Part shown: one piece after another, positions 1 through 9,721 of the stretch | How positions within the stretch are numbered: position 1 is the first letter of the stretch | Layout: every line of letters begins with the position of its first letter | Assembly: GCA_048213135.1 (NCBI GenBank) | Contig: PS015600.1 | Span: 9,972-53,276, forward strand | DNA: 43,305 bases | From: Reclinomonas americana ATCC 50394 | Lineage: Eukaryota; Jakobida; Jakobea; Jakobida | Direction: 5' to 3' | Made by a program: the position numbers and the translations under genes | Notes under the pieces: model-generated | Database searches by the model: none | Told to the model about the DNA's origin: nothing | What the model saw: the letters and a program-made list of their open reading frames with translations, nothing else

Positions 1-782
1 GTGCCGTTGGTGGAGCAGAAGCCGTGGCCCATGCAGGTGATCACCGGGTCGCAGAAGATGTCGCAGTTGGGGCCGTAGAAGTTCGTCGGGCAGCCCTGAG
101 GCGTCGGCGGAATGCAGCAGTCGGCACCACTCCAGCCACCGGAGCAGATGCACGTGCCGTCAGCAGCGCAGCTACCGTGGCCCATGCACGTCACGGCCGG
201 ATCACAGAACACGCTGCACGTGTCACCAAAGTAGTTGACATTGCAGACACACTGGCCATTGGCGTTGCACACGCCATGACCGCTGCAAGTGGTGGCCGGG
301 TCGCAGAAGATGTCGCAGTTCGGGCCGTAGAAGTTTGTCGGGCAACCTTGCGGTGTCGGTGGAATGCAGCACGTCGGGCCAGTCCAGCCACCGGTGCAGA
401 TGCACGTGCCATTCGACGAGCAGACACCGTGGCCCATGCAGGTGATGGCCGGGTCGCAGAAGATGTCACAGTTGGGGCCGTAGAAGTTCGTCGGGCAGCC
501 TTGGTTGGTCGGCGGTACGTTGCAGAAGGTACCGGTCCAGCCTCCCGTGCACACACAAGTGCCGTTGGCCGAGCACGTACCGTGACCGGTGCAGGTGAGG
601 TTCGGGTCGCAGAAGACGCAGCAGTTGGGGCCGTAGTACTCGGCGTTGCACACGCACTGGCCGTTGGTGTTGCACTGGCCGTGACCACTGCATGTGACAG
701 CAGGATCGCAGAAGATGTCGCAGTTCGGGCCGAAGAAGTTGGTCGGGCAGCCCTGGCTGGTCGGCGGAATGCAGCAGTTGGG
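1..782 (-). CDS. EGF-like repeat protein, partial at both ends
   Basis: The minus strand is open across the whole stretch, with no stop, and encodes cysteine-rich EGF-like modules. Each has the pattern FCDP-x-(I/V)TC-x-GHG-x-C-x-NG-x-C-x-C-x-GGWTG-x-x-C, followed by a linker containing CCIPPT and QGCPTNFYGPNC. The modules match those encoded on the plus strand at 1577-2744 but run in the opposite direction. The first codons lie in the gap at 783-1576 and the protein continues past the left edge, so neither signal peptide nor C-terminus is visible. EGF arrays of this kind are normally secreted or on the cell surface. The opposite orientation could be a real divergent gene pair or a misassembly across the gap. 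Family call is sure; substrate or partner unknown. Confidence 0.75.
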
Positions 783-1576
783 NNNNNNNNNNNNNNNNNN
801 NNNNNNNNNNNNNNNNNNNNNNNNNNNNNNNNNNNNNNNNNNNNNNNNNNNNNNNNNNNNNNNNNNNNNNNNNNNNNNNNNNNNNNNNNNNNNNNNNNNN
901 NNNNNNNNNNNNNNNNNNNNNNNNNNNNNNNNNNNNNNNNNNNNNNNNNNNNNNNNNNNNNNNNNNNNNNNNNNNNNNNNNNNNNNNNNNNNNNNNNNNN
1001 NNNNNNNNNNNNNNNNNNNNNNNNNNNNNNNNNNNNNNNNNNNNNNNNNNNNNNNNNNNNNNNNNNNNNNNNNNNNNNNNNNNNNNNNNNNNNNNNNNNN
1101 NNNNNNNNNNNNNNNNNNNNNNNNNNNNNNNNNNNNNNNNNNNNNNNNNNNNNNNNNNNNNNNNNNNNNNNNNNNNNNNNNNNNNNNNNNNNNNNNNNNN
1201 NNNNNNNNNNNNNNNNNNNNNNNNNNNNNNNNNNNNNNNNNNNNNNNNNNNNNNNNNNNNNNNNNNNNNNNNNNNNNNNNNNNNNNNNNNNNNNNNNNNN
1301 NNNNNNNNNNNNNNNNNNNNNNNNNNNNNNNNNNNNNNNNNNNNNNNNNNNNNNNNNNNNNNNNNNNNNNNNNNNNNNNNNNNNNNNNNNNNNNNNNNNN
1401 NNNNNNNNNNNNNNNNNNNNNNNNNNNNNNNNNNNNNNNNNNNNNNNNNNNNNNNNNNNNNNNNNNNNNNNNNNNNNNNNNNNNNNNNNNNNNNNNNNNN
1501 NNNNNNNNNNNNNNNNNNNNNNNNNNNNNNNNNNNNNNNNNNNNNNNNNNNNNNNNNNNNNNNNNNNNNNNNNNNN
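783..1576. other. Assembly gap (N run)
   Basis: Run of N between two EGF-repeat arrays that point away from each other. The 5' ends of both arrays must lie in it if the assembly is right. Near-identical repeats on both sides explain why the assembler failed here. Confidence 0.99.
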
Positions 1577-2520
1577 TCCGGCTGTGACGTGCATGGGCCA
1601 CGGCACATGCGCCGCGAATGGCGCATGTGTGTGCACTGGCGGCTGGACTGGTCCGACGTGCTGCATTCCGCCGACGAACCAGGGCTGCCCGACCAACTTC
1701 TATGGTCCCAACTGCGACATTTTCTGCGATCCGGCCATCACCTGCAGCGGCCACGGCGTGTGCAACGCCACCACTGGCCAATGCGTGTGCAACACGAACT
1801 TCTTCGGCACCAACTGCAACATCTTCTGCGATCCGGCGGTGACGTGCATGGGCCACGGCACTTGCGCCGCGAATGGCGCATGTGTGTGCACTGGCGGCTG
1901 GACTGGTCCGACGTGCTGCATTCCGCCGACGAACCAGGGCTGCCCGACCAACTTCTATGGTCCCAACTGCGACATCTTCTGTGATCCGGCCATCACATGC
2001 AGCGGCCACGGCGTGTGCAACGCCACCACTGGCCAATGCGTGTGCAACACCAACTTCTTTGGCACCAACTGCAACATCTTCTGTGATCCGGCGGTGACGT
2101 GCATGGGCCACGGCACATGCTCGGTGAACGGCGCATGCGTGTGCACTGGTGGCTGGACTGGTCCGACGTGCTGCATTCCGCCGACGAACCAGGGCTGCCC
2201 GACCAACTTCTATGGTCCGAACTGCGACATCTTCTGTGATCCGGCCATCACTTGCAGCGGCCATGGCGTGTGCAACGCCACCACCGGCCAATGCGTGTGC
2301 AACACCAACTACTTTGGCACCAGCTGCAACATCTTCTGCGATCCGGCGGTGACGTGCATGGGCCACGGCACATGCTCGGTGAACGGCGCATGCGTGTGCA
2401 CTGGCGGCTGGACTGGTCCGACGTGCTGCATTCCGCCGACGAACCAGGGCTGCCCGACCAACTTCTACGGCCCGAACTGCGACATTTTCTGTGATCCGGC
2501 CATCACCTGCAGCGGCCACG
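1577..2520 (+). repeat. 255-bp tandem coding repeat
   Basis: The coding DNA of the EGF array repeats with a 255-bp period (85 codons). Neighbouring copies differ at only a few, mostly third-position, bases, which indicates recent duplication or gene conversion. The last part of the gene, from about 2500, is more diverged. Confidence 0.9.
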
Positions 2521-2744
2521 GCACCTGCGACGTCAACGGCCAGTGCGTGTGCGTCGGTGGCTACACTGGCGCAAACTGCTGCACCCCGCCAACTCCGCTG
2601 TGTGCGATTGGCTTCTTCGGTCCGAACTGCGACGTCTTCTGCGATCCGAACATCACGTGCCTCGGCAACGGCACCTGCGACAGCAGCGGCCAGTGCGTCT
2701 GCAACTCGGGCTGGACCGGATCCCACTGCAACATTCCCATGTGA
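1577..2744 (+). CDS. EGF-like repeat protein, 3' part
   Basis: The open frame runs from the gap edge to a TGA at 2742-2744, 389 codons, without introns. It is built of two alternating EGF-like modules: one of about 51 residues (ends GWTG-x-x-CC, then PPTNQGC and YGPNCDI) and one of about 34 residues (ends NxxFGTxCNI). Together they form an 85-residue period repeated about four and a half times. Each module has the six-cysteine EGF spacing with the GHG turn. The last two modules are diverged and the protein stops a few residues after the final cysteine, so there is no C-terminal membrane span or GPI signal in view. A secreted extracellular or wall protein is the likeliest role; this is inference. 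The start and signal peptide are in the gap. Confidence 0.85.
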
Positions 2745-2875
2745 TCAAGACAAGGCACTCTGCGGTGCGGTGCAGTGATATGTGTGTGAGTGGCAAGCAA
2801 GTAAAAATAGTGTTCTTCGTGTCCTCGAGCTGCTGCATGCAGTCGTCCGTCGTTGAGTTCCAGTACGCGCACACG

Positions 2876-5800
2876 ATGGGCTCGTCTTCGTCGAAAACAG
2901 CGGCCAGTGGTGATCCTGGTCCCGGTGAGTGGGTTGGAAAGAGAGAGAGAGAAAGCGAGTGACAGCAACACCAACATCGCCAACACGATGATGCACGTGC
3001 AGTGGAGGAGGAAGTCAGCGTGATGATGATGCCGGATGATGAGTGGCAGGCGCTCTGGCATGCCATTGCCGACGACGTAGGACGGCACATGTGGAGCATG
3101 GCCGCCGAGAAGCTCAACAGCTGCCCACTGTCCATGTTGGGCGTGCGAGAGAATCCCGCACGAATGCAAGAACTGAACTCATTGGCTGTGATGGTTCGTT
3201 GTTGTTGGTTCGTTGTTAGCAGTGTGCATTTCTCCGCTCTGCCTCAACACTGTCAATCATCGTGCGCAGCTGTTGGAGGAGGGCGCACCAATCGATGTTT
3301 TCGTTCCACTCGTGCTGGCATGCAAGTGCGTGATCATCATCTACGTATGTCTATTTATGCCTTTGTCTCTGATGATGATGAGTGGACACCGCCAAAGGTA
3401 TGGTCCCATGGTCAACGCAGCTGGTGAGCCACTGGAGGACATCGCGTCGAGACTCGAGCTGCCGGAACATCACGATCTGATCGTGGCGATTCGCAAGTCG
3501 ATGCAACCATCCGCTGCGCGTCGCCAGCGCCCGGTGTTGCTGCAGCGACCGATGCTGGTGACAGCCAAGAAGAACCTGCGCGACTTGACGCTGTGCGACA
3601 GTTTGTCGGCCGGCGTGTCGCAGGATAAGGCCGCGAGGAGGGTTGTGCGCGAGGAGCTGGATGTGCCGGGAGCGCGATGCTTTCTCTTGCACAATGTGCT
3701 CTCTCAGCAGGAGTGCGCGTATCTGATCGCGCAGGCCTCGGACACTGGCTTCATTGATCTGGCGTCCACGTTCCCGGTGGAGTACCGCTGCAACGATCGC
3801 GTTCTCTTCGTGTCGGACGAGATGGCCACTTCCTTGTGTTGCGTTGTTGTCCCTCGTGGGGCCAGACGATAGCGCGTTGTTCACTCGCGAAAAAACACAG
3901 GGCACCGCGTTGCGCCTCACCTGGTGCCCCAGGATGTGCTTCGTGTGCGGCCAATGGATTTCGGCAACCGCGGTGTGTGGCGGCCAACGCGTCTCAACGA
4001 GTGCTTCAAGGTCAATCGATATGCCAGCGGCGGTCACTTTGCGCCGCACATTGACGGGCCGTGGGTGCCGCGGTACGACGAATCGTCGGTCTACACTGTG
4101 ATTGTGTACCTCAACGACAACTTTGATGGTGTGTGTGCGCCACTACATGTGTGTTCTCGTGTCGGCGCTGACTGGCATCTCGAATGCAGGCGGGCAAACG
4201 CACTTTATGAAGGAGTCGTATCCGTTCTCTGGCCGCCTCGACCTGGAGCAGCCGGCAGTGGACGCCGCCAATACTGCCTGCTCTGTGCGGCCGCGCACCG
4301 GTACCGCTCTGGTGTTCAATCACGACGTGATGCACGCCGGGGACAAGGTGGAACATGGTGTCAAGGTCTGTGTGTGGAGATCGCCTCTTCAACAGAGTCC
4401 TCGATTCAACTCTCACGCGGTGTGGCAACAGTACATTATGCGCACAGAGATCATGTTCCAGCGAGTGGACACTCCCGCGCAGCCGGACCCCGATGCGTTC
4501 TTGTCAGATCCCAAGGTTGGTCCTTGACCGACAGCGCTCCACCACCACCTCATGCTTAATGTCGCACAGTACCTCCAACTGCTAACGCTGTACCAACGAG
4601 CACATCAACTGGAGGAGGAGGGCGATGCAGCGGGCTTTGTTGACACGTATCTGCAAGCGATTGCCATGCAGCGAGACGCGCAACGCTCCATACCGCCACC
4701 GGTGGAGCGTGGACATCTTCCGCTACCGCCAGACGTATTTGGGACGGTGCTCGAGTTCCTCAGTCCCCCGGAAGTGATGCGCACGCTCACCGTGAGCCGG
4801 GTATGTGCGGGATATGTAGAAGGCGTCACCAACGCCTGTGAGCTCACGCATGTTTCATCGCTTTTAGGCGTGGTACGAAATGGTATACGACGGCCGTGTG
4901 TGGATGGTGAGTGATGGATGTTGCCTGCTTCCTCGTGCATGCTGGCAAACGACTGAACATTGCGCAGAGCCGATGTCGTCGCGAGTGGCCGTTGCTGTAC
5001 GCTGCCGAGACGTTGCTTCACAAGGTCAGTGCTTTGCGGCCGCACCGCGCGCACCGACAGCTGTTGACCGTCGCGCGCCTCGTTGAATGCAGTGCCATCC
5101 GTCGATCGTGGACTGGTTCGGTCTCTATCGCAATCAGGTAAACACGTAACGCGAGGCAGCCGTCACCCATGTGTGTTCTCATGCGGGATTGTGTTTGCCA
5201 ATGCAGTACATTGTGGGCGAAGGTCGTTTGCCGTACATGGTGATTGACATTGGAGGTTACACTACCAAGGGCGCGACCATCTTTGTCAACAAGAAGACGG
5301 TGCGCACGCAAAAGATCCGCTCCGTGGTGGCGCAGGTACACTCGTGACGCGATCTCTTCCATGAAGCTCCCGATTGCGACCTCAGCGTGCATCGCAGGTA
5401 CCATACATATTCGATCTGCACATGCGGCGCGGACCGTTCGACCGCACGCTGGTTGGCAACGCTGCTCTTGAGAAACACAGCGCGTACGCGACACCAGTGT
5501 CGACGTTTGGTGCGTATTCTTCCGTCGACCACGTAGCCGCAGCGATTGCAATTGCTCATCATTCGACGCAGCCCAAATCAACATGACCCTGTTGCCGGAG
5601 CTGCTTGCACGCTTCCTCTTTGCCGCACTTGTCGAAAACCCTCGTGACCAGCGCTCGCTGAAGCAACCGCTTCTCTTTGCTGTACCTGCTACCGGCTGGT
5701 CGGCACGCTACCAGTTGACCTTGGCATCGAACATTCGCACCATCGCCAACCGCGCCGTGGTTCTCGTCCCTGCCCCGGTCTTGTCAGCAATCCACATGGG

Positions 5801-6368
5801 TCTCACGGAAGCTGTGGTGTGCTCTGTCGGGCATCACATGGCGACCGTTGCGTGTGTCGTCGATGGCGTTCTGACCGAGAAGCCCGTTGCGACAGTGGTG
5901 CGCGAGGCAGAGTATGCGTCTGCGGAGGAGATGGCGCAGGCTACTGCTCGTATGCTTGCCTCCGCCGCACCCTCTGTGAACCACGTCGTGCTGACTGGCG
6001 GTCGCACGACGCCAGCCGAGTACCGTGCAGAATTTGAGCGTGAGCTCATGACGTATGAAGGGTTGAGCGCGAGCTTGAAGGTCGTGTATCCTGAGGACCC
6101 GACACTGGATGTGGTGCTGGGCGGTGTGGCGGCCTCTGAAAGTGTGCGCGCCTCGGGAGCGGTCAGCAACCACTACCGCCCCACCACCGAAAAAAGTGAA
6201 GAGTACGTCCGATCGACCAACTTCTACCGCGTGGTGTACCAGTTGCGTCGTCATGTCGAGCTTCTGTTGTGTCGGGGTGCGTGGCTGATTGCAGAGCAAC
6301 GCAACACACAGAAACTATTGGCTCCGTACACACCGCCCGCATGCGGCTCCGGAGGGCGAGCGATCTGA
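2876..6368 (+). CDS. Prolyl-4-hydroxylase-like / F-box / actin-related (ARP8-like) fusion protein
   Basis: Fourteen exons join in frame to about 877 residues: 2876-2924, 3003-3193, 3270-3325, 3398-3837, 3901-4128, 4190-4365, 4432-4515, 4570-4800, 4868-4906, 4968-5024, 5093-5137, 5207-5335, 5398-5509, 5572-6368. The N-terminus MGSSSSK fits N-myristoylation. Residues about 180-400 are a 2-oxoglutarate/Fe(II) oxygenase of the P4H type: RYxxGGHFxPHID gives iron ligands H295 and D297, GGQTHF follows, and H370 with K380 (10 residues on) supply the third ligand and 2-oxoglutarate contact. A helical segment (409-450) leads to an F-box (about 457-500, LPPDVFGTVLEFLSPPEV). From 533 the chain is actin-like: VIDIGGYTTKG (phosphate 1), SVGHHMATVACVVDG (phosphate 2, about 695), VVLTGG (about 751). 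F-box plus actin is the layout of plant ARP8. If the 4516-4569 intron were false, two genes would be separated by only 24 nt (TGA 4525-4527, ATG 4552). Confidence 0.75.
4516..4569 (+). other. Intron deciding fusion versus two genes
   Basis: This 54-nt intron begins GTTGGT and ends GCACAG, is phase 0 on both sides, and joins the hydroxylase part to the F-box/actin part. Its length fits the neighbouring introns (54-78 nt). Without it the hydroxylase frame stops at 4527 and an in-frame ATG at 4552 could open a second gene, leaving no room for a terminator, UTRs and promoter. Confidence 0.7.
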
Positions 6369-6413
6369 CCTGAGACTGGCGAGTGTGGCTGACAGCATGC
6401 TGTAAAATCAAAT

Positions 6414-7428
6414 TCACTCATCTCGATAAGCACGCTGTCTGTCTTGCCAGTAAAGCTTCCTGTCCTCTGAGAGACGCTCCTGAACCGCGCCGTGAACCTC
6501 CATTTGTGATCGGCCATGCAGTGAGGGTGGCAGTCCGCAGGCAACAGCATAGTCCTCGAAACCGTTGCCGTCTGTGGCGCACGAGAGAGTCAACAAAACA
6601 CGGGGGTGGTGCTCCACAGATACACAAACTCACGAATGCCAAGACGACGCAGACGAGGAAGACCCTCGGCCACCGCCAGCGCCGCCTCGCTGCCAATATT
6701 ATTCTCTGTGCAAGCGCAAAAAACGTCAGTCGCGTCACAAAGTTGACAAAACAACAGGAGCAACGACCATCACACCGTCAATGTACAACTCGCGAATGTC
6801 GGGCAGACCCTCCACCACATGCAGCGCGCCCTCGGCGCCGATCTCACACCCTGTTTTTTTGAGGGGGGATGTAAACGCCGAGGACTTGCACAACAAAAGA
6901 GACGCACAAAGGTGCAAACCGTGCACATTGAGCTCGCGAAGATGGCGCATGTGCTTGACGATGACAGCGATGCCCTGTGGACCCAGATTGTTGCCTGTCG
7001 CACACAATGTGTGAGTAACCCGCTGCTGTCGCACACACGGCTGGTGTAGGACGACGACGCACTGGTGAGCAGGAAGCGTTCCAGCGTCGGCAGTCCACGA
7101 GCGAGAACTTCAGCCAGCTCCGCAGTGATGGCGCTCTCTGTGCGAGAGGGAGAATGAGGGAGCAAAAGGGAATGCAGGGAAAGGGAGGGGTTGAGGGGGA
7201 AGGAGAGGAAGCAAGAAGAGAAGGAGACGGAGGAGTGAAGGCAGGGTGAGTAAGAACCGATGGGGAAAGAGAGGATAAAGAGGGTGGAGCAAAGGCAGGG
7301 AAAGGGAGGGGGTTGAGGGGAAGGAGAAAGGGAGGGTGAGTAAGAAGCGATGGGGAAAGGGAGGAAATGAGAGGGGAAATGAGAGGGCAAGAGGGGAAGG
7401 AGACTGAGGAGTGAAGGCTGAGAGAAGG

Positions 7429-7475
<47 letters not shown>

Positions 7476-9513
7476 AGGAGGAAAAGGCGTGGAAGCAACA
7501 GAGGATGGAGTCTGAGGAGCGACTGCAGGGAAAGAGAGGGGTTGGGGGGAAGGAGAGGAAGCAAGAGGAGAAGGAGAGACGGAGGATTATGAGCAGGGGA
7601 GAGAGGAGTTGAGAGAAGAGAGAGGAGAAGGAGATGGAGGAAAGACAGAGAAAGGGAGGAGTTGAGAGGAAAGAACGGGACCAACAGAGGGGGAGGAGAG
7701 GAGCTGAAAGGGAAAGAGAGAGGCAAATGGGGAACGAAGAAGGCAGGAAACGGAGAAACTTTACAGAGAAACAGAAGGAGCAACAGGAGAAGGAGAAGAA
7801 GAAAGAGGAGGAGACTGGAAGGAATTGAGATGGAATGAGAGGAGTAGAGCGGGGAAGGAGAATAAGAGAGAAGCGATGGGGAAAGGGAGGAGTTGAGATG
7901 GAATGAGGACAAGATAGGGGGAGGAGGAGAATGGGAGCGGTGGAGAGAGAAGAGAGGAGCAAGAGCGAACGAAATGGAGGAGCGAAGGCAGAGAGAGGGA
8001 GGTGTTAACAGGAGAAAAGGGCAAGCGAGGATGCAAGAGGCGATGGAGAGGGAGCAAGAGTTGACGGAGACAGAGGATCAAGGCGGGAGGAGAGCGTGGT
8101 TGAGAGGGAAAGAGAGGGAGCAACAGGGGAAGGAGACTGAGGAGTGATGACAGAAGAGTGAGAGAACAAAGGGGAAAGAGAAGGAAGAGAGAGAAAAGCT
8201 GCGAGAGAAAGAGGGAATCAAGAGCACATTGTCTCCGGAGCCGCACCTTGCAGACACAGTCGCTTGAGACGACTCATGCGCGCAATGGCCTGAATGCAGT
8301 CGGCTGAGGTGCTGTTGGCACCAAAGTCGGCGTCCTCCAACTGATCAGCAAAGGCGACTGCGAGCTGTTCAAGACCAGCGGCCTCCACCTGACAGCCTGC
8401 GAGTGAAAGAGTCAGAGGAGAGTTGAGAAAGAGGGCTACAGAGTGACAAAGCAACGAAACGGTAGATATGCAAGCGACGGAGCCGGGGCATGCGCTGCGC
8501 AATCACACGCGCTCCATCAAGACCAAGGGAATTCGCTGCACGTAGACGTGAGGGAGGAAGACACTCGTGCGCGCGCGCGGGTCTTTGCACGCAACAGCTG
8601 ACAATGAGTTGCTCCAGCGGCAACGCCGAAAGCGCTTCCAGGGCCTCGGCATCCAGCTCGCAACCTGCACGCGCGACAAGTGAGCAATCACCTGGCACAC
8701 ACAGGTGAACGCGGCCACTTGCAAAAACGCAACGCTTGGCCTCCAGACCGAGCAGCTGTGGGGCGTGCTCCGCAATGGCCACTGCGCCCACCAGCCGAAC
8801 CTTGTTGTCTACTCATGCACACAGTCAGCCTTCAACTACGTAGAGAACACGCGCAGACAGGCACGCAGCTGCTGATATCGAGGTACTGCAAGTGGCGCAA
8901 GAGACCGGCGTCGGCCGCCGATCGGAACGTCGACTTGAGCATGTCGGCCGCCAATCGCTTGTTGTACAAGTACGCCTGCGCCACTCGCCGTGAGATACAC
9001 AAAAAATAAAATCACGATATTGTTCACAGAGATCAGTGCGAAACAAAGGCCAGTGGCACGGTGCCCGACAGTGCCTGCACCGAGTCGGTGCCACGCAGGT
9101 CCTCGCCATCGTCGCCGACCAGCTTGACGCAGTCGCGGGGAACTAGGCCTTCCACGGCGCACATGCCAAAGGCGCGGACTTTGACCCATGAGTCGTCGAC
9201 CTTGTAACGGGGAAGGGAGGTAAAGGGAAAGGGAGGTAAGGGAAAGGGAGAATAAGGGAGGGAATGAGGGGGAGGGAGAGAACGCAGAGTGCACAGAGGA
9301 GGGTGACATGCAAGGTCGACGGAAGAATGCACTATCACGATCATGCACACTGTCACGACATGAATGCGTGTGTGTGAGAGAGAGGCGAGAGAGTGTTCTC
9401 ACAATCTGCGTCACGCGATACCAGTTTCCCGGAGTCAAGTCGCGCTGCCCAGCAGCAGAAGCACTGCACAACAACACACACACATCAACAACAACAACAG
9501 TCACAAACCTTAA

Positions 9514-9545
<32 letters not shown>

Positions 9546-9649
9546 CACTTGCACGCACACTGCACACACTCTCTCTCACACACACAATCACGCAACTCAT
9601 ACTCACGCAGTGCACACGCAGCCGCAAACACCACACTACTTCCACTCAT
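6414..9649 (-). CDS. Leucine-rich-repeat protein, ribonuclease-inhibitor type
   Basis: Thirteen exons on the minus strand give about 396 residues: 9649-9603, 9463-9403, 9200-9045, 8975-8865, 8800-8734, 8664-8596, 8535-8461, 8396-8247, 7137-7063, 6994-6920, 6850-6776, 6705-6634, 6571-6414. From about residue 90 the protein is a run of LRRs of the RI/NLR kind, recognisable by N-x-(L/I)-G-x-x-(G/A)-(A/V)-x-(V/A)-(I/V)-A followed by LRRLHI or IRELYI strands. Four exons are exactly 75 nt with symmetric phase 1 and carry one repeat each. The N-terminal 90 residues (WVKVRAFGMCAVEGLVPRDC and around) are not recognised. The C-terminus is charged. Such domains bind proteins (RNase inhibitor, RanGAP, NLRs); no enzymatic role is visible. 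The gene is tail-to-tail with the fusion gene (45 nt between stops) and head-to-head with the TruB gene. Confidence 0.8.
7138..8246 (-). repeat. Purine/pyrimidine-rich long intron of the LRR gene
   Basis: An 1109-nt intron that is almost pure G/A on the plus strand (C/T in the sense of the gene), with a (GA)n run at about 7435-7472 and degenerate units such as GGGGAAAGGGAGGAGTTGAG repeated many times. No coding signal is seen; the long open frames across it come from the biased composition. Confidence 0.8.
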
Positions 9650-9721
9650 GATATGCAAACCACCACCAAAACACCACCAAAGTGACACTAAAATTCATGT
9701 TGATTTGCCTTTCTCTCTTTT
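9650..9721. promoter_or_regulatory. Divergent intergenic promoter region
   Basis: Only 72 bp separate the start codons of the minus-strand LRR gene (9649) and the plus-strand TruB gene (9722). Promoters for both must lie here or inside the genes. The plus strand is A/C-rich on the LRR side and T/C-rich on the TruB side. I see no clear TATA box. Confidence 0.55.

Noticed and set aside
24-1587. Long plus-strand open frames through the left EGF array
   Set aside because: They are antisense to the minus-strand EGF modules and depend on N codons; the GC-rich repeat leaves several frames open.
4552-6368. Separate F-box/ARP gene starting at 4552
   Set aside because: Possible, but it would leave 24 nt between two genes and ignores a well-formed in-frame 54-nt intron; kept as the alternative in the fusion entry.
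6770-7962. Long minus-strand frames encoding Ser/Leu/Pro/Phe-rich proteins
   Set aside because: They read through the G/A-rich intron of the LRR gene; composition alone keeps them open, and the real exons at their ends use another splice structure.
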